The position numbers were made by a program, and so were the translations under genes. DNA of 37,946 nt from Collinsella aerofaciens (GTDB taxonomy: Bacteria; Actinomycetota; Coriobacteriia; Coriobacteriales; Coriobacteriaceae). Under the pieces are notes generated by a model, which worked only from the letters and a program-made list of their open reading frames with translations, was not told the origin of the DNA and made no database searches. The stretch spans positions 1 to 37,946 of the forward strand of contig NZ_JADNDZ010000009.1 in the NCBI RefSeq assembly GCF_015552075.1, given 5' to 3'. This document shows, in pieces, positions 1 through 7,309 of the stretch (within the stretch, counting starts at the first letter, position 1; each line of letters begins with the position of its first letter).

Positions 1-54
1 GCGCGAGGACGTTTTCAAAACCAAGCCCGGTCCCGGCCGGACAGCCCACGAACG
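1..54. other. window edge, no gene assigned
   Basis: These bases lie downstream of the P-type ATPase stop codon. One plus-strand frame is open from the window edge to a TGA at 64-66, so the tail of a convergent gene is possible, but there is too little sequence to recognise anything. Confidence 0.2.
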
Positions 55-2007
55 CTACAGGTTCTTGACACCCATCGCGCGCATGGCATTCAGGATGGCG
101 ATAATCGCCACGCCCACGTCGCCGAACACAGCAAGCCACATGTTGGCGATGCCCAGTGCCGCAAGCACCAGAATCAGCAACTTAATGCCCAGCGCAAAGA
201 TGATGTTCTGCCAAACAATCGACATGGTCTTGCGCGCCACGCGGATCGCGCGGGAGATGTTGGACGGCTTGTCATCCATGAGCACGACGTCCGCCGCCTC
301 AATTGCGGCGTCCGAGCCCATAGCGCCCATGGCGATGCCAACGTCTGCGCGGGTAAGCACGGGTGCGTCGTTGATACCGTCGCCTACAAAGGCGAGCTTG
401 CCCTTGCCCGATTCTGCTGCAAGCAGCGCCTCGACACGCTCGACCTTATCACCCGGTAACAGCTGCGCGTGGAACTCGTCGAGACCGAGTTGCTTGGCTA
501 CAGACGCCGCAACCTCCTCACGGTCGCCCGTGAGCATGACGGTGCGCTTGACGCCGGCGGCGTGCAGGTCGCGAATCGTTTGCTCGGCATCGGTCTTTAT
601 GGTGTCGGCAATTACGATGTGGCCGGCGTACGTATCATCGACCAGCACGTGGAGGATGGTGCCGACGATCTCGCAATTGGGCGCTTCGATACCGGCCACA
701 GCAAGCATCTTGGCATTGCCGACGATGACGCGCTTGCCGTCGATAATCGCCGTCACGCCATGGCCCGCGTCATTGGTGGAGTCGCTTACGCGTTTGGGAT
801 CGAGCTCGCCCTGGAAGGCGGTGCGTACCGACTGCGCGATGGGATGGTCGGAGAATGACTCGGCAAGGGCCGCGACTTCGAGCAGCGACTGCTCGGTATA
901 GTCTGCCTCGGGGTGTACCGCCACGACCGAAAACGTGCCGTTGGTGAGCGTGCCGGTCTTGTCAAAGACGACGGTGTCCACATCCGCGAGCGTCTCGAGG
1001 TAGTTAGAGCCCTTGATGAGGACGCCCAGCTTGGATGCGCCACCGATGCCGCCAAAAAAGCTGAGCGGCACGCTGATCACGAGCGCGCATGGGCAACTGA
1101 CGACGAGGAAGGTCAGGCCGCGCAGAATCCAGTCGGACCAGGCGCCGGTGACCAAGCCACCGCCGAGCGCGAGTACCGCGGCCGCGCCGGTGACAGCGGG
1201 CGTGTAGACGCGGGCGAAGCGCGTGATGAAGTTCTCGGTGCGTGCCTTCTTCTCACTAGCGTTTTCTACGAGCTCCAGGACGCGCGCGACGGTGGACTCG
1301 CCAAAGGGCTTGGTGGTGCGCACGTGGAGGAGACCCGTCATGTTGATGCAGCCGCTGATGATATCGTCTCCAGTTTTGGCCGGGCGGGGGACCGACTCTC
1401 CGGTAAGGGCGGCGGTATCGAGCTGTGTCTCGCCCTCGACGATGACGCCGTCGATAGGCACGCGCTCGCCGGGCTTGACCACAATCACGGTGCCGACGGC
1501 GATGTCATCGGGGAAGACCTGCTCGAGCGTGCCGTCGGGTTGCTCGACGTTGGCGTAGTCGGGCGCGATGTCCATCATGGCGCTGATCGACTTGCGGCTC
1601 TTGCCCACGGCGTATGCCTGGAACAGCTCGCCGACCTGGTAGAACAGCATGACGGCGGCGCCTTCGGCCATGTGCGGGTCGGTATCGGGGAAGAGCACCA
1701 TGGCAAACGCGCCGATGGTTGCGACTGCCATAAGGAAACTCTCGTCGAAGGCCTTGCCGCGGCGGATGTTGTTGAATGCCTTCTGGAGCACGTCGTAGCC
1801 GGCAATCAAAAACGGCACGAGGAACAGTGCGAAGCTGGCGTAGACGTTGCCGGGCTCCCCAAATGCGATAGTGAGGGCGCCGAGCTCGTCGAGGGCATAA
1901 ACAACGGCAAAAATACCCAGTGCTAGCAGGATTCGATTTCGCTTGTGCTCAAGTGACTCTTTCTTCTTGCGCTTCTTCTTTTTCTTTGTGGGATCGGCGG
2001 CTGCCAT
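55..2007 (-). CDS. Zn/Cd/Pb-type P1B heavy-metal ATPase
   Basis: This 650-residue protein is a P1B-type ATPase that should pump divalent soft metals (Zn, Cd, Pb) out of the cell. Visible landmarks are TGES (about residue 202), the membrane CPC motif (305-307), the phosphorylated Asp in DKTGT (349), the HP locus (388-389) and GDGIND (about 542). The last two helices carry GIKLL (Lys about 609) and FGDVG (Asp 630), the pair typical of ZntA/CadA rather than CopA. There is no N-terminal metal-binding domain; instead residues 8-16 are nearly all Lys and Arg. The missing domain may be supplied by the separate CxxC protein encoded just upstream. The ATG start has a good GGAGG ribosome site. It is the last gene of the ArsR cluster, 99 bases after the small chaperone gene, with an ArsR-like operator in that gap. 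Exact metal preference is inferred. Confidence 0.93.
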   Translation of the reverse strand: MAAADPTKKKKKRKKKESLEHKRNRILLALGIFAVVYALDELGALTIAFGEPGNVYASFALFLVPFLIAGYDVLQKAFNNIRRGKAFDESFLMAVATIGAFAMVLFPDTDPHMAEGAAVMLFYQVGELFQAYAVGKSRKSISAMMDIAPDYANVEQPDGTLEQVFPDDIAVGTVIVVKPGERVPIDGVIVEGETQLDTAALTGESVPRPAKTGDDIISGCINMTGLLHVRTTKPFGESTVARVLELVENASEKKARTENFITRFARVYTPAVTGAAAVLALGGGLVTGAWSDWILRGLTFLVVSCPCALVISVPLSFFGGIGGASKLGVLIKGSNYLETLADVDTVVFDKTGTLTNGTFSVVAVHPEADYTEQSLLEVAALAESFSDHPIAQSVRTAFQGELDPKRVSDSTNDAGHGVTAIIDGKRVIVGNAKMLAVAGIEAPNCEIVGTILHVLVDDTYAGHIVIADTIKTDAEQTIRDLHAAGVKRTVMLTGDREEVAASVAKQLGLDEFHAQLLPGDKVERVEALLAAESGKGKLAFVGDGINDAPVLTRADVGIAMGAMGSDAAIEAADVVLMDDKPSNISRAIRVARKTMSIVWQNIIFALGIKLLILVLAALGIANMWLAVFGDVGVAIIAILNAMRAMGVKNL

Positions 2008-2023
2008 GATTCAAACCTCCCAT

Positions 2024-2052
2024 TTGAATGTATGAACACTCGCTCATATAAT
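2024..2052 (+). promoter_or_regulatory. third ArsR-like operator with an outward promoter
   Basis: TATGAACA, three bases, then GCTCATATAA (2031-2051) matches the two operators upstream of the ArsR gene. On the plus strand it lies inside a near-consensus promoter, TTGAAT (2024-2029), 17-base spacer, TATAAT (2047-2052), which points away from the ATPase and antisense to the chaperone gene. On the minus strand a weaker promoter for the ATPase (TTGCCG, 18 bases, TTATAT) overlaps the same site. Metal-dependent repression here is inferred from the matching operators. Confidence 0.6.
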
Positions 2053-2062
2053 TTCGCGAGCA

Positions 2063-2085
2063 AAGGCCGCGGCAAGCGCGGCCTT
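2063..2085 (-). terminator. GC-rich hairpin between chaperone and ATPase genes
   Basis: Nine-base perfect arms (AAGGCCGCG and CGCGGCCTT) flank a five-base loop. No T-run follows on either strand, so it is either a weak attenuator within the operon or a stabilising stem. It also lies just downstream of the plus-strand promoter at 2024-2052. Confidence 0.4.
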
Positions 2086-2106
2086 GCGGGTCAGCGTATA
2101 CGCAGA

Positions 2107-2325
2107 CTAGAGAATGATCTCGCAGTCCGGCTCGGCGTCGGCGGTAAACTCCACGACGCGGTCGAGGACCTCGTCGAACTCGGCGTCGTCGGCCTCGAGC
2201 GTCAACTTCTGAGTCATAAAGTTGACCGAAACGGACTTGACGCCCTCGAGCTTAGCCAGCTCGTCCTGAAGCTTGCGCGCGCAGTTGGCGCAGTCGATCT
2301 CGTCGAGCTTGAACTGCTTTTTCAT
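2107..2325 (-). CDS. small HMA-domain metallochaperone
   Basis: This 72-residue protein is a single heavy-metal-associated ferredoxin-like domain. The metal site is CANC (Cys12 and Cys15), in the loop where family members carry GMTCxxC. An acidic C-terminal tail contains one more Cys. It sits 63 bases after the ArsR gene and upstream of a P-type ATPase that lacks its own HMA domain, so it probably delivers metal to that pump or acts as its detached N-terminal domain. The ATG is preceded by GAAAGGA. The fold assignment is firm; the metal is not determined by sequence. Confidence 0.82.
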   Translation of the reverse strand: MKKQFKLDEIDCANCARKLQDELAKLEGVKSVSVNFMTQKLTLEADDAEFDEVLDRVVEFTADAEPDCEIIL

Positions 2326-2388
2326 GGTGGGTTCCTTTCTCTGTTTTTGCGGCTTGGGTGCAGGCCGCGTTGGTACCGTGGTTGGTCG

Positions 2389-2754
2389 CTATTCGCAGAT
2401 ATGGCTCATGCCCTGGTTGAGCATGGTGTAGACGTGATCGTCGGCGAGCGAGTAGAGAATGTTGCGGCCGTCGCGGCGGAACTTGACCAGGTGCGACTGC
2501 TTGAGCGTGCGCAGCTGGTGCGACACCGCAGACTGCGAGGTTGCGGTCGCCTCGGCGATGTCGGCCACGCAGAGCTCGCGGCCCATGAGGGCATAGAGAA
2601 TCTTGATGCGCGTGGTGTCGCTGAAGACCTTGAACAGGTCGGCAAGGTCGTAGAGAAGCTCCTCGTCGGGAAGGTCCTCGGGCGAGCAGGTGGTGGGGAC
2701 GATCGGCTCGGTGGCCTCGATGCCAGTCTTTGTTTCATCAGCGTGGCTGCTCAT
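2389..2754 (-). CDS. ArsR/SmtB-family metal-sensing repressor
   Basis: This 121-residue winged-helix protein belongs to the ArsR/SmtB/CadC group, dimeric repressors that leave DNA when metal binds. The recognition helix region reads TATSQSAVSHQLRTLKQ (about residues 70-86) and is followed by the beta-wing (FRRDGRNILYSL). The last helix holds Asp-x-His, then His-x2-Glu (the sequence HICE), which is the alpha-5 Zn/Co site of SmtB and CzrA. A Cys also lies in ELCVADIAE, where CadC has its alpha-3N thiolate site. Its own promoter carries two operators, so autoregulation is expected. It heads the cluster ArsR, chaperone, ATPase. Zn/Cd sensing is inferred from the alpha-5 ligands. Confidence 0.93.
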   Translation of the reverse strand: MSSHADETKTGIEATEPIVPTTCSPEDLPDEELLYDLADLFKVFSDTTRIKILYALMGRELCVADIAEATATSQSAVSHQLRTLKQSHLVKFRRDGRNILYSLADDHVYTMLNQGMSHICE

Positions 2755-2767
2755 TGCAATATCCTTT

Positions 2768-2828
2768 CATATGAACATGCGCTCATATAACTTGCTTTCG
2801 ATTATATGAGTGTATGTTCATATGTCAA
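2768..2828 (-). promoter_or_regulatory. consensus promoter with two ArsR operators
   Basis: On the minus strand TTGACA (2823-2828), 16 bases and TATAAT (2801-2806) form a perfect sigma-A-type promoter. Its spacer is filled by an operator (2802-2824) containing TATGAACA and CTCATATAA half sites. A second copy (2768-2790), in inverted orientation and differing at two positions, lies between the expected start of transcription and the ribosome site. This is the classic ArsR layout. Confidence 0.85.
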
Positions 2829-2905
2829 TACAATTTGCGTTAATTTCGATGACTGCTTGCCGCTTCTGCGATTTTCTGTGGGTTGGGAGACATCGACGCA
2901 ATGCT

Positions 2906-2933
2906 CGCCAACATATTTCGAGATGTTCGGCTA
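2906..2933 (-). repeat. short repeat around the AbiEi-like gene, copy A
   Basis: On the minus strand this reads CCGAACATCTCGAAATATG followed by TTGGCG. It is the most divergent of four related copies (see 3094, 4566 and 4726). The copies alternate in direction: minus, plus, minus, plus. Confidence 0.6.
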
Positions 2934-3093
2934 GCATGCTAAGAAAGCCACCTTGAGAAGCATTAGAACTGTTCATATTTGTACTTTATCGTGTCAAATA
3001 CCGCGAGAATCAGTTCTTCCTCTACGGGAGTTTCTGCAGAATCAGTTTTATCTAAAGTTATATTGAGCATTGCTGCAGCCAATCTGGCACATC

Positions 3094-3124
3094 GGTGGCC
3101 GAATAAGTCGAAAAATGTAGGTGG
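3094..3124 (+). repeat. short repeat around the AbiEi-like gene, copy B
   Basis: It reads GGCCGAATAAGTCG followed by AAAAATGTAGGTGG. It is nearly identical to copy D at 4726-4754 and lies just beyond the 3' end of the AbiEi-like gene. Confidence 0.75.
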
Positions 3125-3143
3125 ACATCCGCAGAGATCGCCT

Positions 3144-4574
3144 TTAGAAGAGCGAATTCTCAATTAGATCAATAATCGTGTCGTCTTCCGTGCGGTTTTC
3201 ATCGATTTTTGCGAACATGTCGCATTCCCAAGCCCCATTGATTTCCTCAGCAAGGGCCCCGACGTGTTGCATGTCGTCGGGTTCGGGCACATCGTTGATG
3301 CTCGGGTCATCAGCTTGCGGATATTGGCTTGCAATTTCGCGCTTGGCGGCCTCTTCTTCTTTGAGTGTCTCCAGGACGCGGCGACCGTATTCGAAGTAGC
3401 GCCGCAAGACAAATTGACGAAGAGTTTCTTGCAGGATGGCGAAGTTATCCGGGAGTCGACCGGGCCATATCTTCTCGCGAATGCGAATCGCTTCCATGAC
3501 CCGTTTAAAAGCGGACTGCTTGAAAAACGAATGACGATTAACCGTGATAACGGCATATCCCATGTTTCGCAGCGTGTTTCGGCGCTCCTCGTCAATTGAT
3601 TGCTGCTCGGGTTCGTCGTGGTAAAAGCCGTTGTATTCGATATCGGTCATCGAATTTTCGAGCAGCGCGTCGAGGTAGAAAACCGTCCGTCGCGTTAGGG
3701 CGGCGTATCTTTTGGGGACTGGGATCGGATAATCCGTTTTGATAGCGCGTATGGCTAAGCCACCCATTGACTTGGGCATTGTCAGCATCATGACAAACGC
3801 CGTTTCGAGTGGGGAGCGACAGCCTTCGTGTACATAAGAAAGTGCCTTAAGTGCTTTATTAGATCCACGATACCCCGGTGTCTCTGAAAAGAAGGCTCTG
3901 AGCTCTTCAACGCTGGTTAGGGCTGGGCGCTCGCGATATTGAGTTTCGTCGGACGTTCCAAGCGCGTAGGAGCCGCAGATTTCAAAGTAATACTCAACGA
4001 GCTCCGAAAGGTTGAGGTCGGCTGTTGCTTCTAACGCGCACAGCTTGATATCGACGATGTAGACGTTCGGCTCGAGTTCTAGGTAGCTTTCTGCATCAAA
4101 CGTATAGCGCGTGCAGTGGCAGATGCAGCCCTTGCGGTGCCTTTTGGCATTATTGGAAAACGTCAGCACATGGATACGTTCAGAATCGACATTCTTTCTG
4201 TTGAGCCATGCTCGTGCCGCTTCCAGGTCGGACGTGGTCGGCGCAGACACCCTGATCTTTTCCATAGGTATGGGACCGGTCGCGTAGCTTGCGAGCGAGT
4301 TGGCTGTTTGGTATACAGCGCGTGCCGTGGTATGTGACAGAATGATTCCCATACGCGCATGATGGCATAGCGGACGCCGCATACGCCCGAAACTTCGGGC
4401 AACGGTATTGGGGCGCGGCTTATCTTCTGCGAACGGTGGGTTTTTGAGCTGTCGTATTGAGGGAGCAGCTTTGGCTGGGGAGGTTTCTGCCGGCTGCCCC
4501 TTTTTGATGAACTTTAGTTGCGGATTCGTAGCTTCTAAGCGTTTTTGCCGACCGCTCAGATGCCTCACCAACAT
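3144..4574 (-). CDS. AbiEi-like protein with DUF559/Vsr-type nuclease-like C-terminus
   Basis: A hypothetical protein of up to 476 residues. The core looks like orphan proteins that join an AbiEi-type domain to a Vsr/DUF559-like PD-(D/E)xK fold. ILSHTTARAVY (78-88) matches the AbiEi 'LSH-T-A' signature. SPLETAFVMML (254-264) supplies a conserved Glu. FYLDALL (299-305), IEYNG (312-316), His319 and DEERRNTLRNMGYAVITV (about 328-345) follow the nuclease core, although the usual catalytic Lys is not evident. Residues 1-74 are basic and may not be translated: an ATG at 4350-4352 would start right before the AbiEi signature, but neither start has a clear ribosome site. Codon use is visibly more AT-rich than that of its neighbours, which suggests transfer. 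No partner toxin gene lies beside it. The role is unknown; a defence-related or regulatory function is inference. Confidence 0.6.
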   Translation of the reverse strand: MLVRHLSGRQKRLEATNPQLKFIKKGQPAETSPAKAAPSIRQLKNPPFAEDKPRPNTVARSFGRMRRPLCHHARMGIILSHTTARAVYQTANSLASYATGPIPMEKIRVSAPTTSDLEAARAWLNRKNVDSERIHVLTFSNNAKRHRKGCICHCTRYTFDAESYLELEPNVYIVDIKLCALEATADLNLSELVEYYFEICGSYALGTSDETQYRERPALTSVEELRAFFSETPGYRGSNKALKALSYVHEGCRSPLETAFVMMLTMPKSMGGLAIRAIKTDYPIPVPKRYAALTRRTVFYLDALLENSMTDIEYNGFYHDEPEQQSIDEERRNTLRNMGYAVITVNRHSFFKQSAFKRVMEAIRIREKIWPGRLPDNFAILQETLRQFVLRRYFEYGRRVLETLKEEEAAKREIASQYPQADDPSINDVPEPDDMQHVGALAEEINGAWECDMFAKIDENRTEDDTIIDLIENSLF

Positions 4575-4592
4575 AATTTGAGTTATTCGGCC
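4566..4592 (-). repeat. short repeat around the AbiEi-like gene, copy C
   Basis: On the minus strand it reads GGCCGAATAACTCAAATTATG followed by TTGGTG without a gap. The ATG inside it is the first possible start codon of the AbiEi-like gene, so the repeat and the gene's 5' end coincide. Confidence 0.7.
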
Positions 4593-4725
4593 TTATCCTA
4601 TACAAATGGTGCGATCGCAACGTCCTATTCGAATTGATTCAGGTAGATTTATGGGGCTTGGTTGCGAAATTAAGGCGATTTTAGCTTCGATTGCGGTTCA
4701 AGGGGCCTTGACTAGTGGTTCAGCT

Positions 4726-4754
4726 GGCCGAACAACTCGAAAAATGTAGGTGGG
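4726..4754 (+). repeat. short repeat around the AbiEi-like gene, copy D
   Basis: It reads GGCCGAACAACTCG followed by AAAAATGTAGGTGG, matching copy B with few changes. It closes the bracketed block 2906-4754. The rest of the 4575-4902 gap holds only this repeat and the terminator at 4802-4837. Confidence 0.75.
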
Positions 4755-4801
4755 CCAACCTGCCGACTATGTGAAGCACGCGTATTTGCTCGTTTTGATG
4801 A

Positions 4802-4837
4802 AAACTAGGGTGCAGCCATAAGGCTGCGCCCTAGTTT
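4802..4837 (-). terminator. intrinsic terminator of the exonuclease gene
   Basis: Sixteen-base arms with one G-T pair surround the loop ATAA, and a short T-run follows on the minus strand. It lies 65 bases past the exonuclease stop codon. Confidence 0.85.
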
Positions 4838-4902
4838 ACTGCGTGTCGGTGTGCCCAGACGGATTGCGCTGTGCCTGGCAGGCGCTCCCGCAGATGGATC
4901 GG

Positions 4903-5871
4903 TTATTTCGCGAATAGGTTCTTGAGGTTGAACTCGGCCTGAACCGTGCGGAGCATGAGGTCGGTGTCGTCGAGGCCCAGGTGCTGCTCGTTGGCGTCGG
5001 CGGCGAGGGTTCCACGGCGGCGCGCCCAGTTCTCGAGTGCGGCGGGCGCGGATTCGCGGGGGAGCGAGCGGACGTCGGCATCCAGGCTGCGGCAGATCTG
5101 GCGCGAGTCGATGACGATGATCTTGCCGGCGCGGCGTGCCTCGGCGTAACCGTCCAGGTGGATCTTGAACCAACTGTCCTCAAAGGCGGCGTTGTGCGCC
5201 ATGTACGGGTACTTCTTCATAAGCTTGAGCAGCTGCTTCTGCAGTTCCTTGTTCTCGCGGAATGGCTTTTTGCCGTCGATGTCGTCCCAGGTGATGTGGT
5301 GGATATTCGACAACGGCACATCCTCGCCGCGGTAGATGTCGGGCAAACCGCAGTAGTGCGCCTCGGCGTCGTGCGGGACGGCGTCGCTGGTGAGCTCCAT
5401 GATTTCCCAACCCACATTGATGATATAACCGCGCTCGGGTGCACGGCCGGTGGTCTCGATGTCGATACCGAGCACGGTGCCCTGGATGGGCTTGCGGGCG
5501 TAGGCCACGCCGAGCGCGTCGCGGTCGCCGCGGATCTCGCGCATGACCGACGCGGCGGTGCGCTTTTGCATCTTGCCGATGGCGGCGCAGGTGTCGGCAT
5601 CGGACAGGCCGCGCGAAAGCGTCGCGGGCGTCACGTTGCGCAGGCGCGCCTCGCCAATCTGGTCGCACAGGTCGCGGTTGCGGTCAGCCAGGTCGCGCAC
5701 GGTGGCAAAGTCGAAGCTGGGGTCGCCCTCGGCGGTAAAGTACTCGGTTTCGAGCACCTTAAGGGCCTCCTCGCCCTTCTGGCGCTCGGACTCCATGGCG
5801 CCGTGATCGCCATAGATAAACATGGGAATAAACGGCTGGCGCTCGTATTCGAGTGCTTGTGAAACGTTCAT
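4903..5871 (-). CDS. DEDDh-type 3'-5' exonuclease-like protein
   Basis: This 322-residue protein has an RNase T/DnaQ-like exonuclease domain in its C-terminal 190 residues. Exo I is GIDIETTG (Asp137, Glu139), Exo II is HNAAFED (226-232) and Exo III is HLGLDD (His297, Asp302), the DEDDh arrangement. In Exo II the usual Asp position is Glu231, followed by Asp232, so either could serve as the ligand. Residues 1-130 are not part of the nuclease fold and I do not recognise them; they are charged and probably helical. The ATG has AAGGAGC upstream. The gene stands alone with its own terminator and is divergent from the metal exporter. Substrate (DNA or RNA) cannot be told from sequence. Confidence 0.85.
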   Translation of the reverse strand: MNVSQALEYERQPFIPMFIYGDHGAMESERQKGEEALKVLETEYFTAEGDPSFDFATVRDLADRNRDLCDQIGEARLRNVTPATLSRGLSDADTCAAIGKMQKRTAASVMREIRGDRDALGVAYARKPIQGTVLGIDIETTGRAPERGYIINVGWEIMELTSDAVPHDAEAHYCGLPDIYRGEDVPLSNIHHITWDDIDGKKPFRENKELQKQLLKLMKKYPYMAHNAAFEDSWFKIHLDGYAEARRAGKIIVIDSRQICRSLDADVRSLPRESAPAALENWARRRGTLAADANEQHLGLDDTDLMLRTVQAEFNLKNLFAK

Positions 5872-5933
5872 ATAACTGCTCCTTGGACGGGCCGTGTCGC
5901 GCGGCTCGGTGGCATTGAGTTATGGCGAGATGA

Positions 5934-6011
5934 TAGTTTACCATGGACAACTATTGGCATCGCGCCTAGGACAACTACAATACCCTAGTTGACCGCTAGG
6001 ACTTTTACAAT
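5934..6011 (+). promoter_or_regulatory. promoter of the metal exporter with repeated operator-like boxes
   Basis: TTGGCA (5954-5959), 16 bases and TACAAT (5976-5981) form a good promoter. Around it are TAGTTTA...ACAACTA (5934-5953), GGACAACTA (5969-5977) facing TAGTTGACC (5986-5994, 8 of 9 paired), and a direct repeat beginning CTAGGAC at 5966 and 5996. Repeated, partly palindromic boxes overlapping the promoter suggest a metal-sensing regulator of the DtxR/MntR kind, which is inference. Confidence 0.6.
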
Positions 6012-6043
6012 GCTGCCGAAAGACATGAAAGGTTCCATCCGTC

Positions 6044-7144
6044 ATGGATTTGCTGATTGATATTCTGCTCGACGCCGGCAAGGACACGCTCTCGCTGGCG
6101 CCGTTTTTGTTGGTGACGTATCTTGCTCTCGAGACACTTGAGCACGTTGCGGGCGACCGCGTCAACGGCGCTATCAAGCGCGCCGGCGCTGCGGGTCCCG
6201 TGGCTGGCTCGCTGCTGGGCATTGTGCCGCAGTGCGGATTTTCGGCCATGGCAGCAACGCTGTACGCCGGCCGTGTCGTGACGCTGGGCACGCTGGTCGC
6301 CGTGTTCCTCTCGACCTCCGATGAGATGCTGCCGCTGTTGCTCGCCGAGCAGGTGCCCGTGCAGACCATGGCGATGCTTTTGGCTTCGAAGGCACTGATC
6401 GCGCTGGTCACGGGCTTTATCGTGGACGCGGCTATCCGCGGCCTTCGTCGTAATTCCCGCGCGCATGCGGCGATTCGCCGTACCGTGCTGGGGACCGCTG
6501 CCAATCCGGCTCATGTGAACTGCGCGCACGACGACCATACCGGGGGCGACATCATTGATGAAGTGGCCGAGGCGGGCGTGAGCGCCGACCACATCCACGA
6601 GTTGTGCGAGCGCGACCATTGCGGTTGCGATGATGATGAAGATGAACACGAGCGCGACCACGGACACAGCCATGACCACGGTCACGCAGGCGAGCATGAG
6701 CACCACCACGGCCATGGGCACGACCACGGTCACTCCCACGAAGGTGCGCCCGTCCTGTCGATTATCCGCAGCGCGATCTCGCACACCGTGCAGGTTTCGG
6801 TTTTTATTTTCCTGGTGACGCTGATTCTAGTTGCCGTGCTCGAGACCTTCGGAGAGTCCGCGATCGAGCAGTTCCTGCGTGGCAACGAGACGCTCGCCGT
6901 CTTGGGCTCGGCACTCGTCGGCCTGATCCCCAACTGCTTGGCCAGCGTGGTCATTACGCAGCTGTACCTGGAGGGCGCGCTACAGCTGGCGCCGATGCTC
7001 GCCGGCACGCTCATTTCCGCTGGCGTGGGCTATCTTGTCCTGTTCCGCACCAACCGCAGCGCTCGTGAAAACGCCGTGTTCCTGGTCATGATGTACGTCA
7101 TCGGCGCCGGCTGGGGCCTTATCCTATCCGCCTTCGGCCTCTAA
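6044..7144 (+). CDS. ArsP_2-type ten-TM heavy-metal (putative Mn) exporter
   Basis: This 366-residue polytopic membrane protein fits the ArsP_2 'putative manganese/heavy-metal exporter' family. Two homologous halves of about five helices each carry a related motif: PQCGFS in the first half and IPNCLAS in the second. The loop joining them (about residues 165-232) is extremely His/Asp/Glu rich, with repeated HGHDHGH-type stretches and a CERDHCGCDDDED segment, as expected for a cytosolic or periplasmic metal buffer. The ATG follows AAAGG at about 12 bases, a weak ribosome site. The gene is monocistronic, with its own promoter and terminator. Export is inferred from the family; the ion is not certain. 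Confidence 0.85.
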   Translation: MDLLIDILLDAGKDTLSLAPFLLVTYLALETLEHVAGDRVNGAIKRAGAAGPVAGSLLGIVPQCGFSAMAATLYAGRVVTLGTLVAVFLSTSDEMLPLLLAEQVPVQTMAMLLASKALIALVTGFIVDAAIRGLRRNSRAHAAIRRTVLGTAANPAHVNCAHDDHTGGDIIDEVAEAGVSADHIHELCERDHCGCDDDEDEHERDHGHSHDHGHAGEHEHHHGHGHDHGHSHEGAPVLSIIRSAISHTVQVSVFIFLVTLILVAVLETFGESAIEQFLRGNETLAVLGSALVGLIPNCLASVVITQLYLEGALQLAPMLAGTLISAGVGYLVLFRTNRSARENAVFLVMMYVIGAGWGLILSAFGL

Positions 7145-7152
7145 GTAGGCCT

Positions 7153-7228
7153 AAAAAATGGGCTTCAAATAGCCATGCTCGGCGCCTGCGCAATGCGGCG
7201 ACGCATGGCATTTTGAAGCCCATTTTTT
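7153..7228 (+). terminator. terminator of the exporter gene, probably two-way
   Basis: AAAAAATGGGCTTCAAA (7153-7169) pairs with TTTTGAAGCCCATTTTTT (7211-7228), and an inner GCCATGC/GCATGGC stem lies within. The T-run on the plus strand ends exporter transcription; the A-run makes it potentially active on the other strand. Confidence 0.85.
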
Positions 7229-7270
7229 GTTGAGCCATGGATTCCGAGCGCTCACACCGCTCAAAACAAA

Positions 7271-7307
7271 AAGGTAGATTTCCGGGCATGTCCCGAAAAT
7301 CTACCTT
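7271..7307 (-). terminator. terminator of the yaiI operon
   Basis: AAGGTAGATTTCCGGG pairs with CCCGAAAATCTACCTT apart from one mismatched position. On the minus strand TTTTTGTTTT follows. It begins right after the yaiI stop codon. Confidence 0.88.
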
Positions 7308-7309
7308 GG

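Larger units (their letters stand above)
2829..3143. other. intergenic stretch with no supported gene
   Basis: This AT-richer stretch lies between the ArsR promoter and the AbiEi-like gene. It holds two copies of a short repeat (2906-2933 and 3094-3124). A minus-strand reading frame over 2963-3163 could make a 35-66 residue peptide, but it has no ribosome site, and its first part is a translation of the repeat. Confidence 0.5.

Noticed and set aside
65-901. Long plus-strand frames opposite the P-type ATPase
   Set aside because: They are mirror frames of a clearly conserved ATPase in GC-rich DNA and have no ribosome sites or family motifs.
2963-3163. 66-codon minus-strand frame after the ArsR promoter
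   Set aside because: Its first third is a translation of a dispersed repeat, and no start has a ribosome site; the short C-terminal part alone is too little to call.
7271-7307. yaiI terminator loop GGGCATGTCCC as a family member
   Set aside because: The GTCCC forms part of the stem with GGG; no GGGAC centre is present.
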